DNA from: Limnochordaceae bacterium
GTDB taxonomy: Bacteria > Bacillota > Limnochordia > Limnochordales > Geochordaceae
Reading direction: 5' to 3'
DNA: 64,000 nt
NCBI GenBank assembly: GCA_014896295.1
Contig: JADBKR010000003.1
Span: 124,001 to 188,000, forward strand
Positions 18,767 through 27,647 of this stretch are shown here, piece after piece (within the stretch, counting starts at the first letter, position 1; each line of letters opens with the position of its first letter). A program made the position numbers and the translations under genes. The notes below the pieces were generated by a model. The model saw nothing but the letters and a program-made list of their open reading frames with translations, was not told where the DNA came from and did no database searches.

Positions 18767-19687
18767 GTGCGCATGGTGGCGGCCGACGGGCAGATCCGCG
18801 CCGCCGCCTGCGTGACGACCCGTGTCGTAGAGAGAGCCCGCGTGCGCCACCGCCTGATGCCGACGGCGGCGGCCGCCCTGGGGCGGCTGATGACGGCGGC
18901 CGTGCTGATGGCCTCGTCCCTCAAGGGGCGTGAGCGCGTCATGCTCCAGATCGTGGGGGACGGCCCCATTCGCCACGTCGTGGCGCAAGCCGATGCCCGG
19001 CTCACCGTGCGCGGCTACGTGGGCGATCCCCTGGTCCACCTGCCCCTCAACGGGGCGGGCAAGCTCGACGTGGCGCGGGCGATCGGCAAAGGGTCCTGTA
19101 CGTCATCCGGGACCTGGGGCTGCGCGAGCCGTATCGGGGAGCGGTGCCCCTGGTGACGGGCGAGATCGCACGAGGACGTGGCACACTACCTGGCCCATTC
19201 CGAGCAGACGCCCGCGGCGGTAGCGCTGGGGGTCCTGGTCGAGCCCGATACGCGGATCCGGGCGGCGGGCGGGTGGATGGTCACACCGCTGCCGGGCGCT
19301 TCCCCCGACTTGCTCGGAGAGCTCGAAGCGCGCCTGAAGCAGGCCCCGCAGGTCAGCCGGGCGATCGATGCCCTGGGGAAGGGCGCGCAAGAAAGCCCGG
19401 CCGTCCTCCTCGAGGAGCTGCTCGCCCCCTGGCGGCCCCGCATCCTGGCCGAGCAGCCGGTCGCCTTCCACTGCTCGTGTAGCCGCAGCCGGTTCGAGGC
19501 CGGGTTGGTGGCGCTGGGCCCCAAGGAGCTGCTCGACATCGCCCGCGAGCAGGATCCCGTCGAGCTGCGATGCCGGTTTTGCGGTCGCCGCTACCTGTTC
19601 TCCGCGGAGCGCATCCGTCAACTCGCTGTCCGCGCGGCCGGGCCGCGCCTTCGGGTCGTCAAAGGAACGGGAGCGTCTACCTCATGA
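18767..19687 (+). CDS. hslO: Redox-regulated chaperone Hsp33 (two compensating frameshifts)
   Basis: Hsp33 is a cytoplasmic holdase activated by disulfide formation and zinc release under oxidative stress. The N-terminal half starts VRMVAADGQIRA and includes AALGRLMTAAVLMASSLK. The region 19088-19175 reads as the expected LYVIRDLGLREPYRGAVPLVTGEIA only in another frame. The original frame resumes as YLAHSEQTPAAVALGVLV, so one base is lost near 19088-19092 (GGG) and one gained near 19171-19175. The C-terminal redox switch is intact: CSC in FHCSCSRSRF and CRFC in LRCRFCGRRY. The exact start is uncertain; GTG 18767 lacks a strong ribosome-binding site. The stop overlaps the next gene by 4 nt. 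Confidence 0.88.
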
Positions 19688-22384
19688 TCGTCCGCAACCT
19701 TCTCCTCCGCCTCGCCTTCTTGCTGGTCGCCCTGGTCGTCGTCGCCCTGGCGTTCGCCCGCACCCTGACCGACTGGATGTGGTTCGGCAGCCTGGGGCGC
19801 ACCGCGCTGTTCGTGACGCCGTGGACCTGGCGCTGCGCGGTCTTCGCGGGCGCCACGCTCGTGGCCCTCGCCGTGTTGTGGCTCAACTTCTCCCTGGCCC
19901 GGCCGGCGCTGGCCAGGGCTTACCTCCGGTGGGACGAGCTCACCTCGTCACGCCTGGCCGGAGCCTGGCGCCTGTTGCGACGCTTCGCCTCCCTGGCAGT
20001 GCTCGGCCTGGCGGTGCTGCTGGGCCTGGGGGTCTCGTCCCGGTGGATGGAGGTGGGGTTGTTTTTCCATCGCCGCCCCTTCGGCGTGGTCGATCCCGTG
20101 CTGGGGCAGGACGCGGGCTTTTACGTCTTCAGCTTGCCGTTCTACCGGATCGTGCTCTCCCTGGTCACGGGGGCGCTCGTCCTTTCCCTGGGGATCATCC
20201 TGTTCGTCTATACGGCCGCGGGCTTGCTCGCCTGGCGCCGGGGGAGCGGACAGGCCCTGTGGGGGCGCCCTCGCCGGCACGTCTTCCTGCTGCTCGCGGC
20301 GCTGGCGGCCATCTGGGCCGTCGAGACGTGGCTCGGACGGTTCGACCTGCTCTTTGCTCCGGGCGGGGTCATTTACGGGCCCACGTTCACCGACGTGCAC
20401 GTGCGGCTGCCGCTCCGGGTCATCGTGACGGCGCTCGCCGGCGTGACGGCCCGTGCTGACCGCAGCGGCCGCCTGGCGGCCGTGGGGGCGATATGCGGCG
20501 GGAGCGGCCATCGTGACGCTCGCCGTAGCCGTGGCGGGTGAGGCGGGGGCAGGGCTCGTGCAGCGGTTCGTGGTGCGGCCCAACGAGCTGGTCCGGGAAG
20601 AGCCGTTCCTGCGCCACCACATCGCGATGACCCGCAAGGCTTACGGCCTCGACGGGGTGCGGGAGGTCGCCTTCGACCCCAAGGATGCCATCGAAGCGAC
20701 GGACGTGCAGGCCGCGCGTCCTTTGCTCCAGGAGATCCGGCTGTGGGATTGGCGGCCGCTCGGGCGGGCATACAGCCAGCTCCAGGAGTTTCGCCCCTAC
20801 TATGACTTCGTCGAGGTCGACGTGGACCGGTACCGGGTGGGCGACCGCATCCGCCAGGTGATGCTCTCGGTGCGCGAGCTCAACGCGCAGCGGCTGCAAA
20901 ACCCCAGCTGGATCAATCGCAAGCTCCAGTACACCCACGGCTACGGCCTCGTCATGAGCCCGGCCTCCGAGGTGAGCGGCCAGGGGATGCCCCGCCTCAC
21001 GGTCGCCGACATCCCGCCCCGGTCGCAAGACGGATGGCCCCAGGTGACACGCCCCCAGATCTACTTCGGGGAGATGGCGGCGGACTGGATCGTGGTCCAG
21101 GGCCGTACCCCCGAGTTCGACTACCCCTCGGGAGACCAGAACGTCTTCCATCGCTACGAGGGGAAGGACGGCATTGCGCTGACGTTGTGGAACCGGCTGC
21201 TCTTCGCAGCCCGATTCGGCAGTACCGAGCTGTTGTTGTCGCCGGAGGTGAGCGCCAAGAGCCGTGTCCTGATGTACCGGACGGTGATGGAGCGGCTCCA
21301 GCGGCTCATGCCCTTCCTGCGCTACGACCGCGACCCGTATCCCATCGTCACCCGGGACGGGCACGTGCTGTGGATGGTCGACGCCTACACCACGACCGAC
21401 CGCTTCCCCTACGCCCGGCCCATGGCCGGGTGGGGCAACTACGCCCGCAACTCGGTCAAGGTCACTCTGGACGCCTACGACGGGACCGTCCACTTCTATC
21501 AGGTCGACGAGAGCGAACCCCTGGCTTCGGCTCTTTCCGACCTGTTCGGCGGCTTCCTGGAACCGGCGTCGGCGGTGCCCGAGGACGTGCGGGCCCACTG
21601 GCGCTACCCCGAAGACCTCTTCTGGCTGCAGGCGGCCGTCTACGCCGTCTACCACATGGTCAACCCCGGGCTCTTCTACAACCAGGAGGACCGCTGGGAT
21701 TTTCCCCGGGAGATCCACGGGGAGCAAGAGGTCGTGATGCAGCCGTACTACGCCATGGTCGACCTGGGAGACGGCCCGGAGTTCGCCCTCTTGTACCCGT
21801 TCACCGCCCAAGACAAGCAAAACATGACGGCCTGGATGGTCGGCCGCTCCGACCCGCCCCACTACGGGCAACTCCAGGTCTTCCGCTTCCCCAAGCAGCG
21901 TCTCACCTACGGACCCATGCAAATCGAGGCCCGCATCAACCAGGATCCCGACATCTCCCGGGAACTCACGCTGTGGGGGCAGCGGGGCTCGCGCGTTCTG
22001 CGGGGAAACCTCATCGTCGTGCCGGTCCGGGGCACCGTACTCTACGTCAAGCCGTTGTTCCTCGTATCGGAACAAAGCCAGCTGCCCGAGCTGCGCCGGG
22101 TCGTGCTGGCGACGAGCGCGCAGCTCGTGATGGCGCCCGACCTGATGAGCGCGCTCGCCATCGCCACGGGCGCTCAGGCGCCGGCGCCGCCTGCGACCCC
22201 GGCCGCTCTGCCGCCCGCCGCTTCCCCCACGGGCCCGCAGGCCGCCCAAAACGCCCGGCTGCGAGAGGCGCTCGACGCGCTCCAACAGGCGCGCCGGCGA
22301 CTGGAAGCGGGGGACTGGGAAGGGTTCGGCAAGGCCATGCAACGAGTGGAAGCGCTGCTGAAGGAAGTGGCGGGCGGGACGTAG
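19684..22384 (+). CDS. UPF0182 family large membrane protein (frameshifted)
   Basis: A protein of about 899 residues when read across the break. The first 300 residues hold about seven hydrophobic helices, with motifs such as FARTLTDWMWFGSLG and DPVLGQDAGFYVFSLPFY. The rest is a large extracytoplasmic domain (YTHGYGLVMSPAS, YFGEMAADWIVVQGRTPEFDYP, LWMVDAYTTTDRFPYA, VYHMVNPGLFYNQED). A Gln/Arg-rich coiled tail forms the last 60 residues. This is the UPF0182 (PF03699) family, whose function is unknown. The frame changes at about 20445-20450 (CCC) between helices, and helix sequence continues without loss. Its ATG overlaps the hslO stop. Confidence 0.9.
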
Positions 22385-22396
22385 ATCCGGAGGCTT

Positions 22397-22426
22397 GTCA
22401 TAGGACGACCACCGGCCCCATATAGT
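22397..22426 (+). promoter_or_regulatory. Candidate sigma-E promoter of spoIIP
   Basis: GTCATAG at 22397-22403 resembles the sigma-E -35 element. CATATAGT at 22419-22426 differs at one defined base from the sigma-E -10 consensus CATACANT, and the spacing is 15 nt. It lies in the only gap between the UPF0182 gene and spoIIP. SpoIIP is a sigma-E-regulated protein in Bacillus, which supports the reading. Confidence 0.5.
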
Positions 22427-22443
22427 GCGGCCGAAGGGGGTCG

Positions 22444-23335
22444 GTGGTGGTGGCGGCCACACACGGAAAGACCGAACGGGTCGGAGGACCCGGGCTTTTG
22501 TTCGTTCTGGTGGCGCTGCTGGTGGTCGCAGTGGTCGGAGGCCGGTTCCTCGGGCTGATTCCGGGAGAACGAGGGCAGGCGCCCTCTCCGGCCAGACCGC
22601 CGCAGGCCCAGCGGCAGGGCCAGCCGCAGGTGGGCAGCACCCCGGCGGTGTTGATCTATCACGCCCACACGACGGAGAATTACCAGCCCGCCGCCACCCA
22701 CGAGCGGGGCAAGCCCGGCGGCGTGGTGACGGTGGGGGACGAGCTGGCGGCGGTGCTGGAGCAAAGAGGAGTGCGAGCCATCCACGATCGCAACGTCCAC
22801 GATTACCCCAACTACAGCGAAGCGTTCGTCCATGCGCTCGACCACGGTCAACGAGCTCTTGCGCTCCAACCCGGACGTGGCCGCGGTATTGGACGTCCAT
22901 CGTGACGCTCTGCCCTCGGACTACCCCGACGGCTACACGACCGCGGAGATCGACGGGCAGAAGGTCGCCAAGATCCTGCTGGTCGTCGGGGACGTTTCGA
23001 ATCCCTATGCCGACCAGAACCTTGCCTTCGCCGAGGCCCTGCGAGCGAAGCTCAACGACCTGTATCCGGGTATTTCGAGAGGGATCAAGGTGCAACACAC
23101 CGCTCTCAACGGGCACGTGCACCCCAACAGCCTGACGGTCTTCATCGGCGACTACAGGGACAACACGCTGGACGAGGCGAGGGCGGGCGCCCGCATGCTG
23201 GGCGAGGCTTTGTCCCGCCTGTTCGAGGAGCAGGCGACGGGGTGGCGGCAAGGCACGCCCCAGGGCTCTGGCCGTCCGGAAGGCCCGGCCCAGCCCGGCG
23301 CTCCCGGCGCGCCCGATGTGCGACAGCAACCGTAG
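22444..23335 (+). CDS. spoIIP: Stage II sporulation protein P (SpoIIP), frameshifted
   Basis: SpoIIP is the peptidoglycan amidase/endopeptidase of the SpoIID-SpoIIM-SpoIIP complex that thins septal wall and drives engulfment. The product has one N-terminal membrane helix (about residues 15-37), a Pro/Gln-rich spacer, and the catalytic SpoIIP domain. That domain has VLIYHAHTTENYQP (metal-ligand His), VRAIHDRNVHDYPNY, then after a frame change at about 22830-22845 VAAVLDVHRDAL and HTALNGHVHPNSLTVFIG. One extra base would explain the break. Corrected length is about 296 residues. Several in-frame GTG codons follow GAAGGGGG (22433-22440), so the start could be 22444, 22447 or 22450. Confidence 0.9.
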
Positions 23336-23386
23336 CCGGCAGCCGCAGGCACGAACGTGGGAGCCCGGCTCCCAGGGAGGTACGCG

Positions 23387-24784
23387 ATGACCCGGCACTA
23401 TCACCTGATGGGGATCGGCGGCACCGGCATGAGCACCCTGGCCGAGTTGCTCAAGGCAGAGGGCGAGACGGTCAGCGGATGTGATGCCCGGCGCAGCGAG
23501 ACCACGGAGCGCCTGCGGGCGACAGGCATCGCCGTCGCCGAGGGGCACGATCCTGCCCACCTTTCCGGCGTGGACGTCCTGGTCGTCTCGAGCGCCATCC
23601 CGGCCCGCCACCCGGAGAGGCTGGAGGCGGAGCGGCGGGGCATCGCGGTGCAGCACCGGGCCGAGGCCCTCGCCGGGCTGGTCAATGCCCGGCACCTGGT
23701 GGCCGTAGCCGGGGCGCACGGGAAGACGACCCTGACGGGCTTGCTGGTGCACGTGCTGGCGTCGGCGGGCCTCGACCCGCTGGGCGCCATCGGTTTCGCC
23801 ATGCCGGGATCGCCGTCGGGCGCCCGGTGGGGGCGCGGAGAGTGGGCCGTGGTGGAAGCAGACGAGAGCGACCGCTCGTTCCTGCACTTCGAGCCCACGA
23901 TCGGAGTGGTCACCAACGTCGAGCCGGACCACCTGGAAAACTACCACGGGCGCTTCCAGGATCTGATCGCGGCCTACCGTGCCTTTCTCGACCGGGTCCG
24001 GCCCGAGGGCACCTGGGTGCTGGGCACCGATAACGCCATTCTCCGGGAGACGGCCGCCACCGCTCCGGAGACCCGGCGCCTGGTCACCTTCGCCCTGCAC
24101 GCCCGGGCCGACTGGCAGGCCTCCGACATCCACCTCGAGGCGCGCACGGCCCGCTTCGTCGCCCTTTACCGGGGCAAGCCCGTCGCCGAGGTGCAGCTAT
24201 CGATACCGGGGCGCCACAACGTCTGCAACGCCCTGGCCGCCCTCGCTGTCGCTCGCCTTGCCGGGATCGACGCGCCACGAGCGGCCTCCTCCATGGCCGG
24301 CTTCGCCGGCGCGCGGCGGCGTTTCGAGGTGCTGGCCGATACCGCCGGCGTGATGGTCGTCGACGATTACGCGCACCATCCCACGGAGATCGCGGCGACG
24401 CTGGCGGCCGCCAAGGAGGGGTACGGCCGCCGGGTGGTGGCCGTCTTCCAGCCCCACCGTTACCACCGCACGGCGTCGCTGATGGACGACCTGGCGGCAG
24501 CGTTCGACGGTGCCGACACGGTCATCCTGACCGAAATCTACGCCCCCACCCCCGAGGAGGTCATTCCGGGAGTCGGGGGAAGGGCGCTGTTCGACCGCCT
24601 GCTGGACCGGCCGGCGTGGCGGGATCGGACGGAGCGCGCCTTTTTCTGCCCGACCCTCGACGAGGCGTACCGGTGCGCGCTCTCCCAGGCGGAGCCCGGC
24701 ACCCTGATCCTCGTCATGGGAGCGGGGAACGTGACGTCCCTGGCGCACCGGCTGGCAGAACGGGTGAAGGCGCGGGCAAACTAG
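23387..24784 (+). CDS. murC: UDP-N-acetylmuramate--L-alanine ligase
   Basis: MurC adds L-Ala to UDP-MurNAc, the first stem-peptide ligation. The 465-residue product has the MurC N-terminal MGIGGTGMSTLAELL, the P-loop GAHGKTTLTG, the Mg/ATP region VEADESDRSFL and NVEPDHLENY. The C-terminal domain contains DDYAHHPTEI and FQPHRYHRT. ATG 23387 follows AGGGAGG (23374-23380). It is 14.5 kb from the rest of the mur genes here, between spoIIP and a helicase. A 5-bp hairpin (23359-23373) sits just before its ribosome-binding site. Confidence 0.97.
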   Translation: MTRHYHLMGIGGTGMSTLAELLKAEGETVSGCDARRSETTERLRATGIAVAEGHDPAHLSGVDVLVVSSAIPARHPERLEAERRGIAVQHRAEALAGLVNARHLVAVAGAHGKTTLTGLLVHVLASAGLDPLGAIGFAMPGSPSGARWGRGEWAVVEADESDRSFLHFEPTIGVVTNVEPDHLENYHGRFQDLIAAYRAFLDRVRPEGTWVLGTDNAILRETAATAPETRRLVTFALHARADWQASDIHLEARTARFVALYRGKPVAEVQLSIPGRHNVCNALAALAVARLAGIDAPRAASSMAGFAGARRRFEVLADTAGVMVVDDYAHHPTEIAATLAAAKEGYGRRVVAVFQPHRYHRTASLMDDLAAAFDGADTVILTEIYAPTPEEVIPGVGGRALFDRLLDRPAWRDRTERAFFCPTLDEAYRCALSQAEPGTLILVMGAGNVTSLAHRLAERVKARAN

Positions 24785-24792
24785 GCCCGCCA

Positions 24793-26601
24793 ATGAAGGG
24801 CGCCATCTGGGTACCGCGAGATCCGGCATGGTACCGGACGCTGGTAAACCGGGCAACCCAGGGGGGCCTGCAAACGCGTGGGAGCGCCTTCTTGCTGTGG
24901 CCTGCGCTCCTGGAGCGGTTCGACGAGGCCCCATCGGGGCATCTGTACTGCCTCGAGGCGATGCCCGTACGGCTGTTCGCACACCAGCAGGCTGCGGTGC
25001 AAAGAGCCGTCGGCCCGTTGCAGGGACGGGCCATCCTGGCCGACGAGGTGGGGCTCGGCAAGACCGTCGAGGCCGGCGCCATCCTCAAGGAACTGATGCT
25101 CCGCGGCCGGGTGCGCCGCGCGCTGGTCCTGGCGCCTGCCGCCCTCGTCCGGCAGTGGCACGCCGAGCTGCTGCGCCACTGTGCCATCCGGGCCTGCATC
25201 CATCCCCGGCCTGACCATGGATGGGACCGCCCCGAGGTCGTGCTCGCATCCCTGCAGACCGCACGGCGTTCGCCGCACGCCGAGGCGATCGCCGGCCTGC
25301 CGTGGGACATCGTGATCGTGGACGAGGCGCACCGGCTGCACCGTGCTTCGTCGGCCGCCTTCCGGCTGGTGGCGGCCGTGCGCAAGCGGGCGCTGTTGCT
25401 GATCACCGCCACGCCGGTCCAAAACGACCTGCACGAGCTCTACCACCTGGTGAGCTTGCTGCGGCCCGGACAGCTCGGCACCCCTCGCACCTTCCGCCGG
25501 GAGTTCACCCGGGATCGCCGCACCCCCGCAATACCGTGCACCTGCGGCGCCTGGTAGGGGAGGTGCTCATCCGCACCCGCCGTCCGGAAGCGGGGCTCAC
25601 CCTTCCTCCGCGGCAAGTCTCCAGCGTCTTGACCCTGTTCGGCGAACCGCATCGCCGGCTTTACGAGGAGCTGCTCCGAACGCTGCGGGCCATGGCGAGA
25701 CAGATGGGGGGACAGGAGCGGGCGCGGATGGCGCTGGTCGCCTCGCTCTTGTTGCGGGAGGCGACCTCGAGCCCCGTGAGCCTGAGCCACACGCTGGCCC
25801 GCCTCGTCGCGCGTCCTCCGGACGAAGAGTGGCGCCCCTGGCTCGGTGCCCTCGCAGAGCTGGCCCGGCGAAGCCGGCACCTGGCCTGCCACGACCCGGG
25901 GCCCAAGATCGGCTGGGTCGTGGAGTGGCTGCGGCGGGAGCCGCCCCAGCCCGGTAGCGTCGTCCTCTTCACCCAGTTCGTCTCGACCGCGAAGGCGGCC
26001 GCCGAAGCACTGGCCCGGGCGGGGATGGAACCGGCGCTGTACTGCGGCGAGATTGGATCTCGCCCGGCGCCGAGCCGCGCTGGAATCGTTCCGAGAACGA
26101 CTCCGCGTGCTGGTCAGCACGGACGCCGGCAGCGAAGGGCAGAACCTGCAGTGGGCCTGGAGGCTCGTCAACCTCGACCTGCCGTGGAACCCCATGCGGG
26201 TGGAGCAGCGCATCGGACGGCTCCACCGCCTCGGGCAAAGCCGCCCCGTGGAGGTCGTCAACCTGGCGGTGCCCGGCACGATCGAAGAGTACGTCCTGAC
26301 GCTGCTTTACGAAAAGCTGGGGATGTTCCGCGAGGTGGTGGGGGATCTCGACGAGGTGGTGGCCACCGTGCCGGGAGGGATCGGCGCCTACATCGGCCGG
26401 CTGGTGATCTCGGGCGCGGACGACGAGGCGGTGCTCACGGGCCTGCGGCACCTCGGCGGCTTCCTCGAACGGCAATGGCGCCGCTGGAAGAGGGCCCGGG
26501 AGCTGACGGCCACCGTCCTGGACGGCCCGAAGCAACCGCCGGAGGAGGGCCAGGAGGAGGGGTGGATCGCGTGGCCCGCAGCCAGGCACGCCTCGGGGTG
26601 A
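24793..26601 (+). CDS. SNF2-family DEAD/DEAH ATPase (helicase-like), two frameshifts
   Basis: An SF2 ATPase of the SNF2/RapA-like type, about 602 residues when read across two breaks. Motif I is DEVGLGKTVEAG (about residues 84-95), motif II VDEAHRLH (about 178-185), motif III LLITATPVQND. The C-terminal RecA lobe has VVLFTQFVSTAKAAAEAL, VSTDAGSEGQNLQ and the arginine-finger region RIGRLHRLGQ. The frame changes at the CCCCC run 25523-25527 (just before PRNTVHLRRLVGEVLIRTRR) and again at about 26053-26056 (before LDLARRRAALESF). Translocases of this kind remodel protein-DNA or protein-RNA complexes rather than unwinding duplexes. It starts 8 nt after murC and overlaps the next gene by 40 nt. 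A related pair lies on the minus strand at 30.1-32.9 kb. Confidence 0.85.
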
Positions 26602-27647
26602 GCCTGCAGCCCCACCCGGCGGGCGACGACCTGGCGGCCCTGCTGCAAAAGGGCCTCGAGGTGCTGGGGTACCGCGCCACGCTCGCCGGGCCAGGGCTAT
26701 TGCGAGTGCGCCGGGCCGGCAAGACGGGGGGGACGGAGCGCCCGATCGCCGTGGACCCGGCGTGGGACGGCCGGGTCGAAGGGCTAACGCCGGCGCTGCC
26801 GGGTTCGCCGTTCGCACGAGGCGTGTGGCGGGCCGTGCAGGAGCTCGGCGCGTTCGCGGTGCTGGCGTACCTGCCGCCATGCCACGGCCGGCCCTTGCGG
26901 CGTCTGTTGTGGTTCAGGTTCTTGGTGGTCATCGCCGGCTTTGCGCTCGACGGCGGGGTGAGACGCCGGGTGGTGGACGTCCTCGTGGACCCTGCCCGGG
27001 AGGCCGCCGTCTGGAGCGGCGCGTCCCCGTTTCCCGAAGGTCTTGCGGGGTCCCGGGGGCATCTTTCCAGGGTCGCCATCGGCGGAGGCCCGGCGTGGCT
27101 GTCCGAGTACGAGGTCCGCCGGGTGAGCGACGCGGCCCTGCGTGCGGCCGTTTCCGCGGCCCGGGAGGCGATCCGGCGGGTCGAGCAGGAGCTCGAGCCT
27201 GCCTACCGGGCCGAGGTGCGCCGCCTGCGGGCTTACTTCCGCCAGCGCCGGGCGGAAGAGATGGACACGGTGCGCCGGTTGGCCCGGCATCTCGCTTCCG
27301 TGCAGGCGTACGCCAGGGTGGCCGGATCGACGGAGCTGGCGGCGCTGTTGCGGGAGCGGGAAGGCCGTGTGGCCCGTACCATGGGCCGGCACGAGCAGCG
27401 CCTGCGCCGGCGGCTGTCCCAGCTGGAGGACGAGGAGCGCCAGGCTCTGCAAGAGCTGCACGACCGCTTCACGCTGCGAGGGCGCATCCGGCCGGCCGGG
27501 CTTGCCATCCTCTGGGCCCCCGAGGGATGGCCGGGAGCGGCGCCGGGCCAGGGGGCCAGGAGGTCCGGGGTGGCCGAGAGCGAAGCCATCGCCCATGGAC
27601 GTCGAAAAGTGGCTCGAGCAACTGCACCTCCAGGCGGGGCCGGATGA
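26562..27647 (+). CDS. Unrecognised accessory protein of the upstream SNF2 ATPase (YqhG-like by position)
   Basis: I do not recognise this 361-residue protein securely. The first 200 residues are a mixed domain (LAALLQKGLEVLGYRATL, then FARGVWRAVQELGAFAVLAYLPP). The rest, from about residue 200 to 345, is Arg/Glu-rich and probably a long coiled coil (AIRRVEQELEPAYRAEVRRL, RRLSQLEDEERQALQELHDRF). There is no signal peptide. In Bacillus an SNF2 ATPase (YqhH) is followed by YqhG, a protein of unknown function, and the second SNF2 gene of this window also has a follower. That makes a helicase-partner role likely, but it is inference. GTG 26562 has a GGAGGAGG ribosome-binding site directly upstream and overlaps the ATPase by 40 nt. 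Confidence 0.7.
   Translation: MDRVARSQARLGVSLQPHPAGDDLAALLQKGLEVLGYRATLAGPGLLRVRRAGKTGGTERPIAVDPAWDGRVEGLTPALPGSPFARGVWRAVQELGAFAVLAYLPPCHGRPLRRLLWFRFLVVIAGFALDGGVRRRVVDVLVDPAREAAVWSGASPFPEGLAGSRGHLSRVAIGGGPAWLSEYEVRRVSDAALRAAVSAAREAIRRVEQELEPAYRAEVRRLRAYFRQRRAEEMDTVRRLARHLASVQAYARVAGSTELAALLREREGRVARTMGRHEQRLRRRLSQLEDEERQALQELHDRFTLRGRIRPAGLAILWAPEGWPGAAPGQGARRSGVAESEAIAHGRRKVARATAPPGGAG

Noticed and set aside
20420-24133. 1237-codon open frame on the minus strand
   Set aside because: It runs antisense to the UPF0182 gene, spoIIP and murC, has no family motifs and is rich in His/Pro/Gly/Arg. Long antisense frames are expected at this G+C content.
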